A stretch of DNA of 64,000 nucleotides, taken from positions 62,001 to 126,000 of the forward strand of contig NZ_BAJR01000002.1 in NCBI RefSeq assembly GCF_000613805.1. The letters run 5' to 3'. Within the stretch, counting starts at the first letter, position 1. Each line of letters starts with the position of its first letter. The notes under the pieces are model-generated. The model made no database searches, was not told where the DNA came from, and worked only from the letters and a program-made list of their open reading frames with translations. The DNA comes from Phocaeicola paurosaccharolyticus JCM 15092. GTDB taxonomy: Bacteria > Bacteroidota > Bacteroidia > Bacteroidales > Bacteroidaceae. Positions 24,770 through 34,376 of the stretch are shown piece after piece. The position numbers and the translations under genes are program-made.

Positions 24770-25813
24770 CTATTTTTTCTCTTGCAGTGGATTCCAACCT
24801 TGAGCTTTAAGTTCCATCTCATTGCCATCACGTGTTACTATGCCAAGTCCAAGTTCCGGCTTAGTAATATGGCCGATAATCTTAATGCCTTTCATCCCTT
24901 CCAATTTCTCGTGGTAGGTGAGTGGTGCTGTGAAGAGAAGTTCATAATCTTCTCCTCCGTTAAGGGCACATGTGGTAACGTTCATATTAAGCTCTTCAGC
25001 CATTACTGCAGTCTGATAATCTATAGGGATTCTATCCTCATAAATTCTACAACCTGTATTGCTCTGCTTGCATATGTGCATAAGCTCTGAAGAGAGACCA
25101 TCTGAGATGTCCATCATTGCAGTAGGTTTGATACCTGCCTTATCAAGATCTTCTATAATATCTCTTCTTGCCTCAGGCTTTAGCTGACGTTCGAGTATAT
25201 ACTCTTTGCCTGAAAAGTCGGGGTTGACTTCATCGGCATCTTCGAAGACTGCTTTCTCTCTCTCAAGAAGTTGCAGACCCATATATGCAGCTCCCAAATC
25301 TCCACTTACACAGATAAGATCGGTAGGCTGTGCCTGGTTTCTGTATACAATCTTATCCTTGTCGCCGCTACCAATGCAGGTGATGCTGATAGCAAGTCCG
25401 GTCATAGATGATGTGGTGTCGCCACCAACTATATCTACATTATGTATCTGACAAGCCATCTTAACTCCGTCGAAGAACTGTTCTATGTCCTCCACGCTGA
25501 AACGCTTGGATATAGCCAGAGAAACTGTAATCTGTTTAGGAGTACCATTCATGGCATAGATATCCGAGAAGTTCACTATGGCAGATTTATAGCCAAGGTG
25601 TTTCAGCGGTGTATATATCAGGTCGAAATGAACACCCTCCATAAGAAGGTCGGTTGTAACAAGAACCTCTTTATTGTTATATTCCAAAACAGCAGCATCA
25701 TCACCAATTCCATAGACTGTCTCAGGATTCTGAGGCTTTATATCTTTAGTCAGATGGTCGATAAGACCAAATTCACCAAGTGTTGCTATTTCAGTTCTGT
25801 TTGTCTGTTGCAT
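24770..25813 (-). CDS. thiL: Thiamine-monophosphate kinase
   Basis: Phosphorylates thiamine monophosphate to the active cofactor thiamine diphosphate, using ATP, in the cytoplasm. 347 residues of the AIR-synthase-like fold. Visible are YGIGDDAAVLEY (about 34-45), the metal site VDIVGGDTTSS (about 119-129), CVSGDLGAAYMGLQLL (about 164-179), MDISDGLSSELMHI (about 229-242) and GGEDYELLFT (about 289-298). It is the last gene of the four-gene minus-strand unit, 3 bp behind punA. Confidence 0.95.
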   Translation of the reverse strand: MQQTNRTEIATLGEFGLIDHLTKDIKPQNPETVYGIGDDAAVLEYNNKEVLVTTDLLMEGVHFDLIYTPLKHLGYKSAIVNFSDIYAMNGTPKQITVSLAISKRFSVEDIEQFFDGVKMACQIHNVDIVGGDTTSSMTGLAISITCIGSGDKDKIVYRNQAQPTDLICVSGDLGAAYMGLQLLEREKAVFEDADEVNPDFSGKEYILERQLKPEARRDIIEDLDKAGIKPTAMMDISDGLSSELMHICKQSNTGCRIYEDRIPIDYQTAVMAEELNMNVTTCALNGGEDYELLFTAPLTYHEKLEGMKGIKIIGHITKPELGLGIVTRDGNEMELKAQGWNPLQEKK

Positions 25814-25816
25814 ATA

Positions 25817-26626
25817 TTATGCTCTATTAATTAATTCTCGCATAATCTCAGTCATCTTAGGCTGTGCTGCATCTGCTGCTTTCTGCACCTCTTCGTGAGA
25901 AACCTCAACAATCTTACCTATTACACCAAGATCTGTGATTACTGATATTCCGAATACTTTGATACCGCAATGGTTGGCTACTATAACTTCAGGTACTGTT
26001 GACATACCAACAGCATCAGCACCAAGAGTATGGAACATCTTATATTCTGAAGGAGTCTCGAATGTTGGACCCTGAGTACCAAGGTAAACACCATGCTGAA
26101 CCTTTATATTCTTCTCTTTTGCTATCTCCATAGCTTTTTGGATAAGCTCTTTTGAGTAAGCATGGCTCATATCAGGGAAACGTGGACCATATTCAATGTT
26201 CTTTCCTCTCAATGGATGTTCAGGAAAGAAGTTGATATGGTCGGTGATAATCATCAAGTCACCTACATCAAATGTTGGGTTTGTACCACCTGAAGCATTA
26301 GATACAAAGAGAGTCTTTATTCCAAGTTCACGCATTACACGTACAGGGAATGTAACCTCCTTCATGCTGTATCCTTCATAAAAGTGAAATCTTCCTTGCA
26401 TCGCCATAATATCTTTATTGCCAAGCTTTCCAAAGATTAACTTACCTGAATGTCCCTCTACTGTTGATACAGGGAAGTTAGGTATATCTTTATAGTTGAT
26501 TTCGTATTTTTCAGTAATTTCGTGTACAAGACTTCCTAATCCGGTGCCAAGGATAATGGCTGTCTCCGGATTTGTGTGCATTCTTTCACTAAGAAAGGCT
26601 GCTGTTTCTTGGATTTTTTCTAACAT
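25817..26626 (-). CDS. punA: Purine-nucleoside phosphorylase
   Basis: Cleaves purine (deoxy)nucleosides with phosphate to the base and (deoxy)ribose 1-phosphate. The 269-residue length and motifs fit the trimeric PNP family: LGTGLGSLVH, HSGKLIFG, MQGRFHFYEGY, FVSNASGGTNP, GPTFETPSEYKMF, GADAVGMSTVPEVIVANHCG and the substrate-site GISVITD. Its start lies 38 bp inside the end of lpxK, in another frame, so the two are translationally linked. Confidence 0.94.
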   Translation of the reverse strand: MLEKIQETAAFLSERMHTNPETAIILGTGLGSLVHEITEKYEINYKDIPNFPVSTVEGHSGKLIFGKLGNKDIMAMQGRFHFYEGYSMKEVTFPVRVMRELGIKTLFVSNASGGTNPTFDVGDLMIITDHINFFPEHPLRGKNIEYGPRFPDMSHAYSKELIQKAMEIAKEKNIKVQHGVYLGTQGPTFETPSEYKMFHTLGADAVGMSTVPEVIVANHCGIKVFGISVITDLGVIGKIVEVSHEEVQKAADAAQPKMTEIMRELINRA

Positions 26627-27689
26627 ATTCGTTTATATTATAATTAAACATTTTTTCTTGGTCTGATAGGAATTTCACCTCTATAGGCAATACATAAATA
26701 TATTGCTTAAGGTAATCATCAAGAGCTGGATGTGAAGATAGCTTCGCTGCATCCTTCTCTGTTGTTATAATCATACGTTTTCTATCAGGTAATTGTTCAA
26801 ACTGATCTCTGATAGATTTAATATCCTCTTTGCTAAAGTCATGATGGTCACCGAAAGATATGTGATGTATGTTATCACTATACTCTTTAAGATCATCGAT
26901 GAGCTTATATGCTGAGGCTATGCCGGTTACGACAAGAATATGTACATCACTCTTAATTTTGGTTAGGGGATATTCTCCATCCTCATGAGCAAGACTGTAT
27001 AGTTTCCCGTATGAAAGTGTTGTGAGGTAGAGTTCCTGATAGTTGAACAGGTCCATCTTCTTCCTTACTACATTAATCTCAAATGGAGTGATATCTTCGG
27101 GACACTTGGTTATGATAACCATGTTTGCCCTCGACTTATTACGTTCACGTTCGCGCATCCTTCCTGCAGGAAGAAGTGCATCATCGCATAACATTCTGTT
27201 GTAGTCGACAAGCAGGATATTTATTCCCGGTTTTACATATCTATGCTGATAGGCATCATCTAATAAAATCACCTCAGTATCTGCAGTAGTGAAATTGCTG
27301 AAAAGCATCTCAATACCATGGCATCTGTCACTGTCCACTGCTACATGTACATTTGGGAACTTCTTCTTCATCTGATACGGCTCATCTCCAATCTTAGAGA
27401 CATCAGTATCATCACCTGCAAGAACAAACCCTTTTGATTTTCTCTTGTAGCCTCGGCTAAGAACAGCCACCTTGTATCTCTTCTGTAATAATCTTATAAG
27501 ATACTCAGTATGAGGAGTCTTACCCGTACCGCCTACTGTAATATTTCCTATTGATATAATAGGAGCATTAAAAGATCTTTCCTCTAATAGTCCCCAGTCG
27601 AAAAATTTATTACGTAACCATACACCGACTCCATAAATAAGTGAAATCGGGTAAAGTAATAAATTTATCTTGTTGGGACTTTTTTCCAT
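26589..27689 (-). CDS. lpxK: Tetraacyldisaccharide 4'-kinase (lipid A synthesis)
   Basis: Phosphorylates the 4' position of the lipid A disaccharide at the inner membrane. 366 residues. An N-terminal hydrophobic segment (about 9-25) is followed by the P-loop ISIGNITVGGTGKTPHTEYL (about 45-64). Also present are VAVLSRGYKRKSKG (about 74-87), GDEPYQMKKK (about 101-110), ILLDDAYQHRYVKPGINILLVDYNR (about 140-164) and ITTEKDAAKL (about 309-318). The gene begins 4 bp after the sppA fragment. lpxK next to sppA is a conserved order in Bacteroides. Confidence 0.95.
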   Translation of the reverse strand: MEKSPNKINLLLYPISLIYGVGVWLRNKFFDWGLLEERSFNAPIISIGNITVGGTGKTPHTEYLIRLLQKRYKVAVLSRGYKRKSKGFVLAGDDTDVSKIGDEPYQMKKKFPNVHVAVDSDRCHGIEMLFSNFTTADTEVILLDDAYQHRYVKPGINILLVDYNRMLCDDALLPAGRMRERERNKSRANMVIITKCPEDITPFEINVVRKKMDLFNYQELYLTTLSYGKLYSLAHEDGEYPLTKIKSDVHILVVTGIASAYKLIDDLKEYSDNIHHISFGDHHDFSKEDIKSIRDQFEQLPDRKRMIITTEKDAAKLSSHPALDDYLKQYIYVLPIEVKFLSDQEKMFNYNINEYVRKNPRNSSLS

Positions 27690-27693
27690 TAAT

Positions 27694-28347
27694 CTATTTT
27701 ATGTTCAATTCAAAAGGTAGTCTAGCCTGGATATTATCAGCATCTTTTAGGTATTCGATAAACTTCAATCCATTGTAATATTCTGCAAATGATGATTTTA
27801 ATTTTCCATCAATATATGAGTCCTTACTGTCACTGAGCAGAGAGGTAAACCAATCAGTTTTCTCCGGATAACTCAGTGTTGTATAGCTCTTTATCTTTGC
27901 AAGTGAAGCTGCTTTATTGATAGCTTTGTCAATACCTCCAAGTTCATCAACAAGTCCTATGTTCTTAGCCATAGCTCCTGTCCATACTCTGCCTTGAGCA
28001 ATCTTTTCTATATCTTGAACAGGCATCTTTCTTCCATCGGCACATCTCTTTACAAACAGGCTATAGCCGTTGTTTATATAACTCTGAAATGCATCTTTCT
28101 CTTCGTTGTTGAATGGTCTTGAGATTGTTCCCATGTCAGCGAACTTATTGGTTTTCACAACATCGAAATGTAGACCAAGTTTGTCTGTCAGCAATCCTTC
28201 CATGTTAGGGAACATTCCGAATATACCTATAGAGCCTGTAAGTGTCATTGGGTCAGCTATAATATATGATGCTCCACAAGAGATATAATATCCACCCGAT
28301 GCAGCATAGTCACCCATAGATACAACAACAGGCTTTTTCTCCTTCAT
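27694..28347 (-). CDS. sppA: Signal peptide peptidase SppA, C-terminal part (frameshifted)
   Basis: 217 residues beginning MKEKKPVVVSMGDYAASGGYYISCGA. This is the C-terminal protease repeat of the 67K-type SppA, including the catalytic serine in GDYAASGGYY. TLTGSIGIFGM and GRVWTGAMAKNIGLVDELGG follow. It overlaps the upstream part by 4 bases (ATGA), and one base added near 28350 joins them without a gap. The active site of this enzyme uses a lysine from the N-terminal half and a serine from this half, so separate polypeptides would have to associate to work. Confidence 0.85.
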   Translation of the reverse strand: MKEKKPVVVSMGDYAASGGYYISCGASYIIADPMTLTGSIGIFGMFPNMEGLLTDKLGLHFDVVKTNKFADMGTISRPFNNEEKDAFQSYINNGYSLFVKRCADGRKMPVQDIEKIAQGRVWTGAMAKNIGLVDELGGIDKAINKAASLAKIKSYTTLSYPEKTDWFTSLLSDSKDSYIDGKLKSSFAEYYNGLKFIEYLKDADNIQARLPFELNIK

Positions 28348-29462
28348 GCTACAACTTCATGCCAAATCTGCTCGGAAGCATAAGCGCTACCTCCAGGAGA
28401 ATTTACTCTCAACACAACTGCTTTTACATCATCATCATTAGTTAGCTTGCGAAGGTCGGATGTAACCTTTTTTGAATCTATGTAATTTGAAGAGGTTTCA
28501 GGTGTTTCATCAACAATATCTCCATAAGCATAATATACAGCTATTACATTTCCACTCTTATCTTTTGGAACATTCTTTTTGACATTAACCATATCCGATA
28601 GATATAGTGTATTCAAATTATCATCCTCTTTGCAATCGGTAAGTTTTTTTAGGTATGACAGTGCACCATCTTTATACATAAGATCATCAGCAAGTTTGCA
28701 TTTAATATACTCTTTAGCTTGCTGGAAATCCATGTTCTTGTCTGCATAGGCATTGAGTGAATCTACAGATATCTTTCTTGATTTTGATATATCAGATAGG
28801 AGTTTTCCCCATATAGAGTTGATATATGCAGTAACCTGTTCACGGTTAGCATCACTCATTGATGTGCTTGTGAAAGGTTCAACGGCTGATTTGTATGTAC
28901 CAACTTTGAAAACCTGCATCTCTACACCTAATTTGCTAAGCAAATCTTTGTAGAAGATAGGCTCAGATGCAAGTCCATGCCATGAGATAGTTCCTTGTGG
29001 ATTTACTATTATTTTGTCGGCAACACTTGACAAGTAATACATACCTTGTGAGTATTGGTCGGCATAAGCTACTATGAACTTCTTGCTTTTCTTAAAGTCT
29101 AACAGCGCATTTCTTATCTCTTCAAGTGATGCGAAAGAGGTAGATAGCGAGGTAGGGCAAAGATAAATACCTTTTATGTCACTGTTTTCCTTAGCCTTCT
29201 TTATTGATGAAAGGACATCATCTAGACCATAAGTGCCAGATCCTTCTCCGTAAATGAGCTCTTCAAGAGGATTATCCTCTGAACGTTCAAGTAGTTCTCC
29301 GTTAAAATCAAGAACAAATATTGAATTGCTCTTAACCTTGGTCTCTGTATCAGATGATGCTATAATTCCAGAAATTGTAATAATGCTCAAAATAGTGAAA
29401 ACAACAACTGAAAGTACAATACCTGTTACTGTTGCAAAAGTGTATTTGATAAAATCTTTCAT
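28344..29462 (-). CDS. sppA: Signal peptide peptidase SppA, N-terminal part (frameshifted)
   Basis: 372 residues from the ATG at 29462 (the preceding GTG at 29465 is less likely). One membrane anchor (about 15-38) is followed by the N-terminal repeat of the S49 peptidase family, with SSVADKIIVNPQGTISWHGLASE and the conserved catalytic-lysine region KVGTYKSAVEPFTS (about 188-201). The second repeat begins with VVLRVNSPGGSAYASEQIWHEV before the frame stops. With the C-terminal part the length is about 589 residues, normal for the family. It acts at the inner membrane on leftover signal peptides. First gene of the unit with lpxK, punA and thiL. Confidence 0.87.
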   Translation of the reverse strand: MKDFIKYTFATVTGIVLSVVVFTILSIITISGIIASSDTETKVKSNSIFVLDFNGELLERSEDNPLEELIYGEGSGTYGLDDVLSSIKKAKENSDIKGIYLCPTSLSTSFASLEEIRNALLDFKKSKKFIVAYADQYSQGMYYLSSVADKIIVNPQGTISWHGLASEPIFYKDLLSKLGVEMQVFKVGTYKSAVEPFTSTSMSDANREQVTAYINSIWGKLLSDISKSRKISVDSLNAYADKNMDFQQAKEYIKCKLADDLMYKDGALSYLKKLTDCKEDDNLNTLYLSDMVNVKKNVPKDKSGNVIAVYYAYGDIVDETPETSSNYIDSKKVTSDLRKLTNDDDVKAVVLRVNSPGGSAYASEQIWHEVVA

Positions 29463-29615
29463 CACGAAAATAGATTATGTTAATAATTATCTAACAAAAA
29501 TAGATTATACTTATGAAAAAAGCAAAAAAGTGCAATTAAATCGCCGCATATTATTGTACGCGCGATGAACTTCTGTTTGCTTTCTGCTCAAATATTCCTG
29601 ATTTAATATTGCTTC

Positions 29616-29646
29616 ATTGAAATTCCTAAAAAAGAGATTATATTTG
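29616..29646 (+). promoter_or_regulatory. Promoter of the fkp unit
   Basis: ATTG (29616-29619), then 19 bases, then TATATTTG (29639-29646), 41 bp before the fkp ATG. The -7 element is perfect and the -33 element has one mismatch. Confidence 0.65.
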
Positions 29647-29687
29647 TATGGATATGTGATAAAGGATTTGTAATTAAAAATCTATAT

Positions 29688-32462
29688 ATGAAAAGGCTTC
29701 TTTCTTTACCTCCCAATTTGGTGAAATATTTCTCTGAAATAGAGCGGGTTAATCCTGATGAATGGTTCTGTACATCTGATCCTATAAACAGTAAACTTGG
29801 TTCTGGAGGTGGAACTACTTTTCTGCTTGAGGAGTGTTTCGAACATGAAAGAAGCGGAATAACTATAGATGAATGGTTAGGAAAAGAGAAAAGAATATTA
29901 CTTCACGCAGGTGGACAGAGCCGTCGTTTGCCTGGATATGCACCTTCTGGAAAAATTCTTACTCCTATTCCTGTTTTCAGATGGGCTAAAGGGCAAAGGC
30001 TTGATCAGAATTTACTACAGCTGCAACTTCCCCTATACAACAAAATTATGAAGAAGGCTCCGGTGAGCCTTCATACGCTTATTGCAAGTGGTGATGTGTA
30101 TATACGCACTGATAAACCCTTACAGAACATTCCATCGGCAGATGTGGTTTGTTATGGACTATGGGCTGACCCTATGCTTGCAAAGAACCATGGTGTATTT
30201 GTATCGTCAAGAGAAAAACCAGATGAGTTGGAGTATATGATTCAGAAACCTTCGGTAGAGACTCTGGCAGAGCTTATGAAAAGCCACCTATTCTTGATGG
30301 ATATTGGAATATGGCTACTAAGTGACAAAGCTGTGAGCCTGCTAATGAAACGCTCAAAGAAAAATGGTGCTATATCTTACTATGATATGTACTCTGAGTT
30401 CGGATTGGCACTAGGAAATAGGCCAAAAATAGAGGATGATGAGTTGAGCTCACTCTCAGTAGCAATATTACCTCTTGATGGTGGAGAGTTCTATCATTTC
30501 GGGACAAGTCGTGAATTGATCTCCTCAACTCTTGCAATACAGAACATTGTCAGAGATCAGCGTGAGATAATGCACTATAAGGTTAAGCCACATCCTGCAA
30601 TGTTCGTACAGAACTCTATTGTCAACAGAGCTCTTACATGCGACAACTCAGAGATATGGATTGAGAATAGCTATATAGCTCAGAAATGGAGATTGAACAA
30701 GCAAAATATCATAACAGGAGTTCCGGTAAACGATTGGAATATAGAGATTCCATCGGGAGTCTGCGTTGATATTGTACCTATTGGAGAAGATGAATATGTA
30801 GTGCGTCCATATGGCTTTAATGATCCTTTCCGTGGTTCTTTGGCCTATGATAACACAATCTTTTTGGGTGATTCTGTAACAGAATGGATTAGTGCACGTG
30901 GTATCTCTCCTAATGAGATAAACGGTAATGAGGATATTCAGTCGTCTGAGATATTTGCAGTTGTAAAATCTGTTGATGACATAGAGAAGGTATTGAAGTG
31001 GATGATATCTGAGCCTGAAAACAGTGAAGGCTTGAATATCTGGATGAAGTCAAAGAAGATTTCGGCAGATACAATATCCTCAATAGCCAATATAAAAAGA
31101 TTATACAGCCAGAGAGACTCTTTCAGAAAAGAGAACTGGGAATCTCTATCGGCAAATTATGATAGCAGTGTTTTTTATCAGTTGGATTTGAAAGATGCGG
31201 CAAGGAACTTTGCAAGGAACAATATAGATTTGCCAAAAGCTCTTCCTGAGAGTGCATCACTTATGAGAAAGATAGGTGATAGCATGTTTAGGGCTGAGGT
31301 TGAGAGACGTAATGGCAGACCTTTTGAAAAATATGAAGAGAGAGCTTTCGGACTTATGAGGGAGAGTCTTGTTGAGTCAGCTCTTTCAAAGAAACAGTCG
31401 CCTCAACTATCTGTTTTCTGTGACCAGATCGTTTGGGGAAGAAGCCCGGTCAGGATAGACTTGGCTGGAGGATGGACAGATACTCCGCCATATAGTCTCT
31501 ATGAAGGTGGAAATGTAGTCAACCTGGCTATTGAACTAAACGGGCAACCACCTTTGCAGGTATATGTAAAGCCATCTAAAGAGTATAAGATTATTTTGCG
31601 TTCTATAGATATGGGGGCTATGGAGGTAGTTACGTCTTATAAAGAACTGTCAGAATTCAAGAAGATAGGCTCACCATTCTCTATCCCCAAAGCGGCACTG
31701 GTTCTTGCAGGATTTCATAATGATTTCTCTGCTGAGAGGTATATCACTTTGGAAGAACAGTTGAAGGCTTTTGGATCAGGTATTGAGATCACTCTTCTCT
31801 CTGCTATTCCTGCAGGTTCAGGACTTGGTACAAGTTCTATACTTGCTTCTACAGTGTTAGGTGCGGTATCCGACTTCTGTGGGCTGAATTGGGATAAGAA
31901 TGAGATATGCAATAGGACACTTGTCCTGGAACAGCTGCTTACTACTGGTGGAGGATGGCAAGACCAGTATGGAGGTGTATTGCATGGGGTTAAGCTATTG
32001 CAGACAAATCCCGGTATAATACAGACTCCTATGGTTCGTTGGCTTCCTGAATCTCTCTTTACAGATGCTGAGTACAGAAGTTGTCATATTCTTTATTATA
32101 CAGGAATTACCAGAACGGCTAAAGGTATATTGGCAGAGATAGTTAGGAGTATGTTCCTGAACTCTCATGAACATCTTTCACTGCTTGCTGAGATGAAAGA
32201 GCATGCTCTCGACCTATACGATTCTATAGTTCGGGGTGATTTTGTTCAGATGGGACAACTGATAGGAAAGACTTGGGAACAGAACAAGCTTCTTGACTCA
32301 GGGACAAATCCTGACTCTGTAAACATGATTACTGAGAAAATAAAAGATTTATGTCATGGATATAAGTTGCCAGGTGCTGGAGGTGGAGGCTATCTATACA
32401 TGATAGCAAAAGACCCTGAAGCGGCAGTACGAATAAAAAATATACTTTCGCAAGACAGATAA
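29688..32462 (+). CDS. fkp: Bifunctional L-fucokinase / GDP-L-fucose pyrophosphorylase
   Basis: Converts free L-fucose to L-fucose 1-phosphate and then to GDP-L-fucose for decorating capsules and surface glycoproteins. 924 residues, close to the B. fragilis enzyme. The N-terminal half is the pyrophosphorylase, with LGSGGGTTFLL (about 42-52) and AGGQSRRLPGYAPSGKILTPIP (about 84-105). The C-terminal half is a GHMP-type kinase: PVRIDLAGGWTDTPPYSLYEGG (about 587-608), the ATP loop IPAGSGLGTSSILAS (about 706-720) and LPGAGGGGYLYMIA near the end. It is followed by a mutarotase-like gene on the same strand. The starting sugar comes from host or dietary glycans. Confidence 0.96.
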   Translation: MKRLLSLPPNLVKYFSEIERVNPDEWFCTSDPINSKLGSGGGTTFLLEECFEHERSGITIDEWLGKEKRILLHAGGQSRRLPGYAPSGKILTPIPVFRWAKGQRLDQNLLQLQLPLYNKIMKKAPVSLHTLIASGDVYIRTDKPLQNIPSADVVCYGLWADPMLAKNHGVFVSSREKPDELEYMIQKPSVETLAELMKSHLFLMDIGIWLLSDKAVSLLMKRSKKNGAISYYDMYSEFGLALGNRPKIEDDELSSLSVAILPLDGGEFYHFGTSRELISSTLAIQNIVRDQREIMHYKVKPHPAMFVQNSIVNRALTCDNSEIWIENSYIAQKWRLNKQNIITGVPVNDWNIEIPSGVCVDIVPIGEDEYVVRPYGFNDPFRGSLAYDNTIFLGDSVTEWISARGISPNEINGNEDIQSSEIFAVVKSVDDIEKVLKWMISEPENSEGLNIWMKSKKISADTISSIANIKRLYSQRDSFRKENWESLSANYDSSVFYQLDLKDAARNFARNNIDLPKALPESASLMRKIGDSMFRAEVERRNGRPFEKYEERAFGLMRESLVESALSKKQSPQLSVFCDQIVWGRSPVRIDLAGGWTDTPPYSLYEGGNVVNLAIELNGQPPLQVYVKPSKEYKIILRSIDMGAMEVVTSYKELSEFKKIGSPFSIPKAALVLAGFHNDFSAERYITLEEQLKAFGSGIEITLLSAIPAGSGLGTSSILASTVLGAVSDFCGLNWDKNEICNRTLVLEQLLTTGGGWQDQYGGVLHGVKLLQTNPGIIQTPMVRWLPESLFTDAEYRSCHILYYTGITRTAKGILAEIVRSMFLNSHEHLSLLAEMKEHALDLYDSIVRGDFVQMGQLIGKTWEQNKLLDSGTNPDSVNMITEKIKDLCHGYKLPGAGGGGYLYMIAKDPEAAVRIKNILSQDR

Positions 32463-32543
32463 ATGGTTCTGCAAGGTTTGTAGATATGTCATTGTCACCT
32501 ACAGGATTACAGATAAGTAGGAGCTAATTTTAAAATATATATT

Positions 32544-32927
32544 ATGAAAGAGGATGGTTATAGAGTAAAGAGCTATAGTGAACCAGTAAAAAGATATTGT
32601 CAGACTCTTGATCTGAAAGAGAATCCGGAACTTATAGAGAGATATAAGTATTTACACAGCAGTGAAGCTTCATGGAAAGAGATTCGTGCCGGTATACGTC
32701 AGGTAGGAATACTTGAGATGGAGATATACATCATAGGAAGTAGACTATTCATGATTGTTGAGACTCCTCTTGACTTCAACTGGGATGAGGCAATGGGAAA
32801 ACTGGCCACTCTTCCAAGGCAACAGGAGTGGGAAAGTGTAGTAGCGGAATTCCAGAAATGTGAACCTGGAGCAACCTCTTCGGAAAAATGGAGACTTATG
32901 GAACGAATGTTCTATCTATATGAATAA
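32544..32927 (+). CDS. L-rhamnose/L-fucose mutarotase-like protein
   Basis: 127 residues of the DUF718/RhaM-type ferredoxin-fold family. The pattern RYCQTLDLKENPELIERYKYLHS, with a conserved histidine, is followed by EASWKEIRAGIRQVGILEMEIYIIGSRLFMIVET and WESVVAEFQ. Such enzymes speed exchange between alpha and beta anomers of deoxysugars. Its place 81 bp behind fkp suggests it supplies the beta-anomer of L-fucose needed by the kinase, rather than serving rhamnose; no rhamnose genes are near. Substrate is inference. Confidence 0.85.
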   Translation: MKEDGYRVKSYSEPVKRYCQTLDLKENPELIERYKYLHSSEASWKEIRAGIRQVGILEMEIYIIGSRLFMIVETPLDFNWDEAMGKLATLPRQQEWESVVAEFQKCEPGATSSEKWRLMERMFYLYE

Positions 32928-32954
32928 TAGATTTTAAACATAGATAATAAAAAT

Positions 32955-32995
32955 ATCACCCGGCTATATATCACATACGGTCCGGGTGATTTCCA
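32955..32995. terminator. Terminator between convergent fkp and fimbrillin units
   Basis: ATCACCCGG (32955-32963) / CCGGGTGAT (32982-32990), a perfect 9-bp stem with an 18-nt loop and T-rich sequence beyond. Confidence 0.6.
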
Positions 32996-33022
32996 CTTTT
33001 TCTATAATGAAAGATAAATTTT

Positions 33023-34366
33023 TTATTTTTTAAAGGTGTAAGCTTTAACAAGTCTTAGATAAAATATCCTTGACTCATCGCTGGTCTTCTTTATGTCTGA
33101 ACTCTCTGTGAATCTAAATGAACTTATAATATTGTCCTTATTCAAGCAGAGGAATCTTGTATCAGAATCATCAAATATAGGGTAACCATTTGCCGCTTCA
33201 ATCTTATCGTTCAGTTCATCAAGTTTGTCCCCATTGAAGGTCTTCTTCAGGTATGTAGCCTGCTCCCAGGTAGGAAGTGACCATCCTGTTATTCCATTGA
33301 TAGAGTAGGAGCTTATTATATCATCTGCTTCAGGATATGTACATTCCCACTCTTTGAGGGATAAAAGAAGTAGCTCTGTACCACTCTCTACTGACTGAGC
33401 ATTTGCAACAATGCAGCCATTCCAAATCTCACCCTTTTGCGGAGCATCATCATCATTGTTGTCATCCTTATTATCGCCTTCTTCTGTTGCATTGCCTGAT
33501 GATGAACTAAAATCGAATTCAGCCAATAACGGATCTTCCCATCCCTTTGTAATTATATTACCATTTATGGTCACTTCGCCTACAAAACTTCCTTTTACTA
33601 TAAATGGTTGAGATGCCTTTGGTGATCCTTTGAATATATATGAATAGTTACTAAGCGAACTTTCTTTCTCTATTGATATTTTGAAGGTGGTATTATCACT
33701 GCACCCAGGAAATATATATACGGGTCCTGCTTTCCATATTCCATCAATACCAAGATAACAATCTAAACTAAGTTCATCACCATTATTACTCTTTTGGTAC
33801 TCTCCATTATAGTTTATTGCATTATAAAGTGGTGAAATAGAAAATCTGACCTTTTTAGTATTCAAAGGAATTCCACTAAGCGCTACCTCAAGAGATGAGA
33901 CACAATATGTCATTGAGAGTTCCACATTTATATTCTTCTTGTCAACGGTTATATTTGTAATCCCCATCATCATAGATTTCTTAGAGTGTTTAAGCGATTC
34001 ATTCTTAAACTTAATAAGTTCTTTCATAGATGGTTTTTCAAGTATTGAGTACTCTTCTCCGCATCCGGAAATAGTGACAATCTTGTAGCTGCTTTTCCCA
34101 AGATTAAACTGAATTGAATCAGCAACAGAGTTAATCTTCAGATAAGAGTGAAAATCGCCGTTTTCTTTGAATACATAAGCATATAACGGGAACACTATCT
34201 CTGAATCAGATAGACTTCTTGTCTTTACATTTATCAATTTAGTCTCACCATTATCACCAGGATCAGAATTACCGATATCTTCATCAGTTATCTTTTGACA
34301 GTATGACAAACATAATATAGAAGCTATACCCAATACAATGTTTATTAGCCTTGAAAATATATGCAT
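33023..34366 (-). CDS. Fimbrillin-like lipoprotein with C-terminal DUF1566-like domain
   Basis: I chose the ATG at 34366 (MHIFSRLINIV), giving 447 residues; a longer frame starts only at a TTG. The lipoprotein signal ends LCLSYC. The middle part (about 45-290) is beta-rich and resembles the fimbrillin/Mfa2 type, with FPLYAYVFKENGDFHSYLKIN and YCVSSLEVALSGIPLNTKKVRFSISPLYNAINYNGEY. A low-complexity acidic stretch (about 300-315) leads to a C-terminal module (WNGCIVANAQS ... ITGWSLPTWEQATYLKKTF ... SSFRFTE) like the DUF1566/FISUMP domain on surface proteins. It follows the 316-residue fimbrillin after 10 bp. Probable role: pilus subunit, anchor or tip adhesin. Confidence 0.75.
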   Translation of the reverse strand: MHIFSRLINIVLGIASILCLSYCQKITDEDIGNSDPGDNGETKLINVKTRSLSDSEIVFPLYAYVFKENGDFHSYLKINSVADSIQFNLGKSSYKIVTISGCGEEYSILEKPSMKELIKFKNESLKHSKKSMMMGITNITVDKKNINVELSMTYCVSSLEVALSGIPLNTKKVRFSISPLYNAINYNGEYQKSNNGDELSLDCYLGIDGIWKAGPVYIFPGCSDNTTFKISIEKESSLSNYSYIFKGSPKASQPFIVKGSFVGEVTINGNIITKGWEDPLLAEFDFSSSSGNATEEGDNKDDNNDDDAPQKGEIWNGCIVANAQSVESGTELLLLSLKEWECTYPEADDIISSYSINGITGWSLPTWEQATYLKKTFNGDKLDELNDKIEAANGYPIFDDSDTRFLCLNKDNIISSFRFTESSDIKKTSDESRIFYLRLVKAYTFKK

Positions 34367-34376
34367 GCCACTATTA

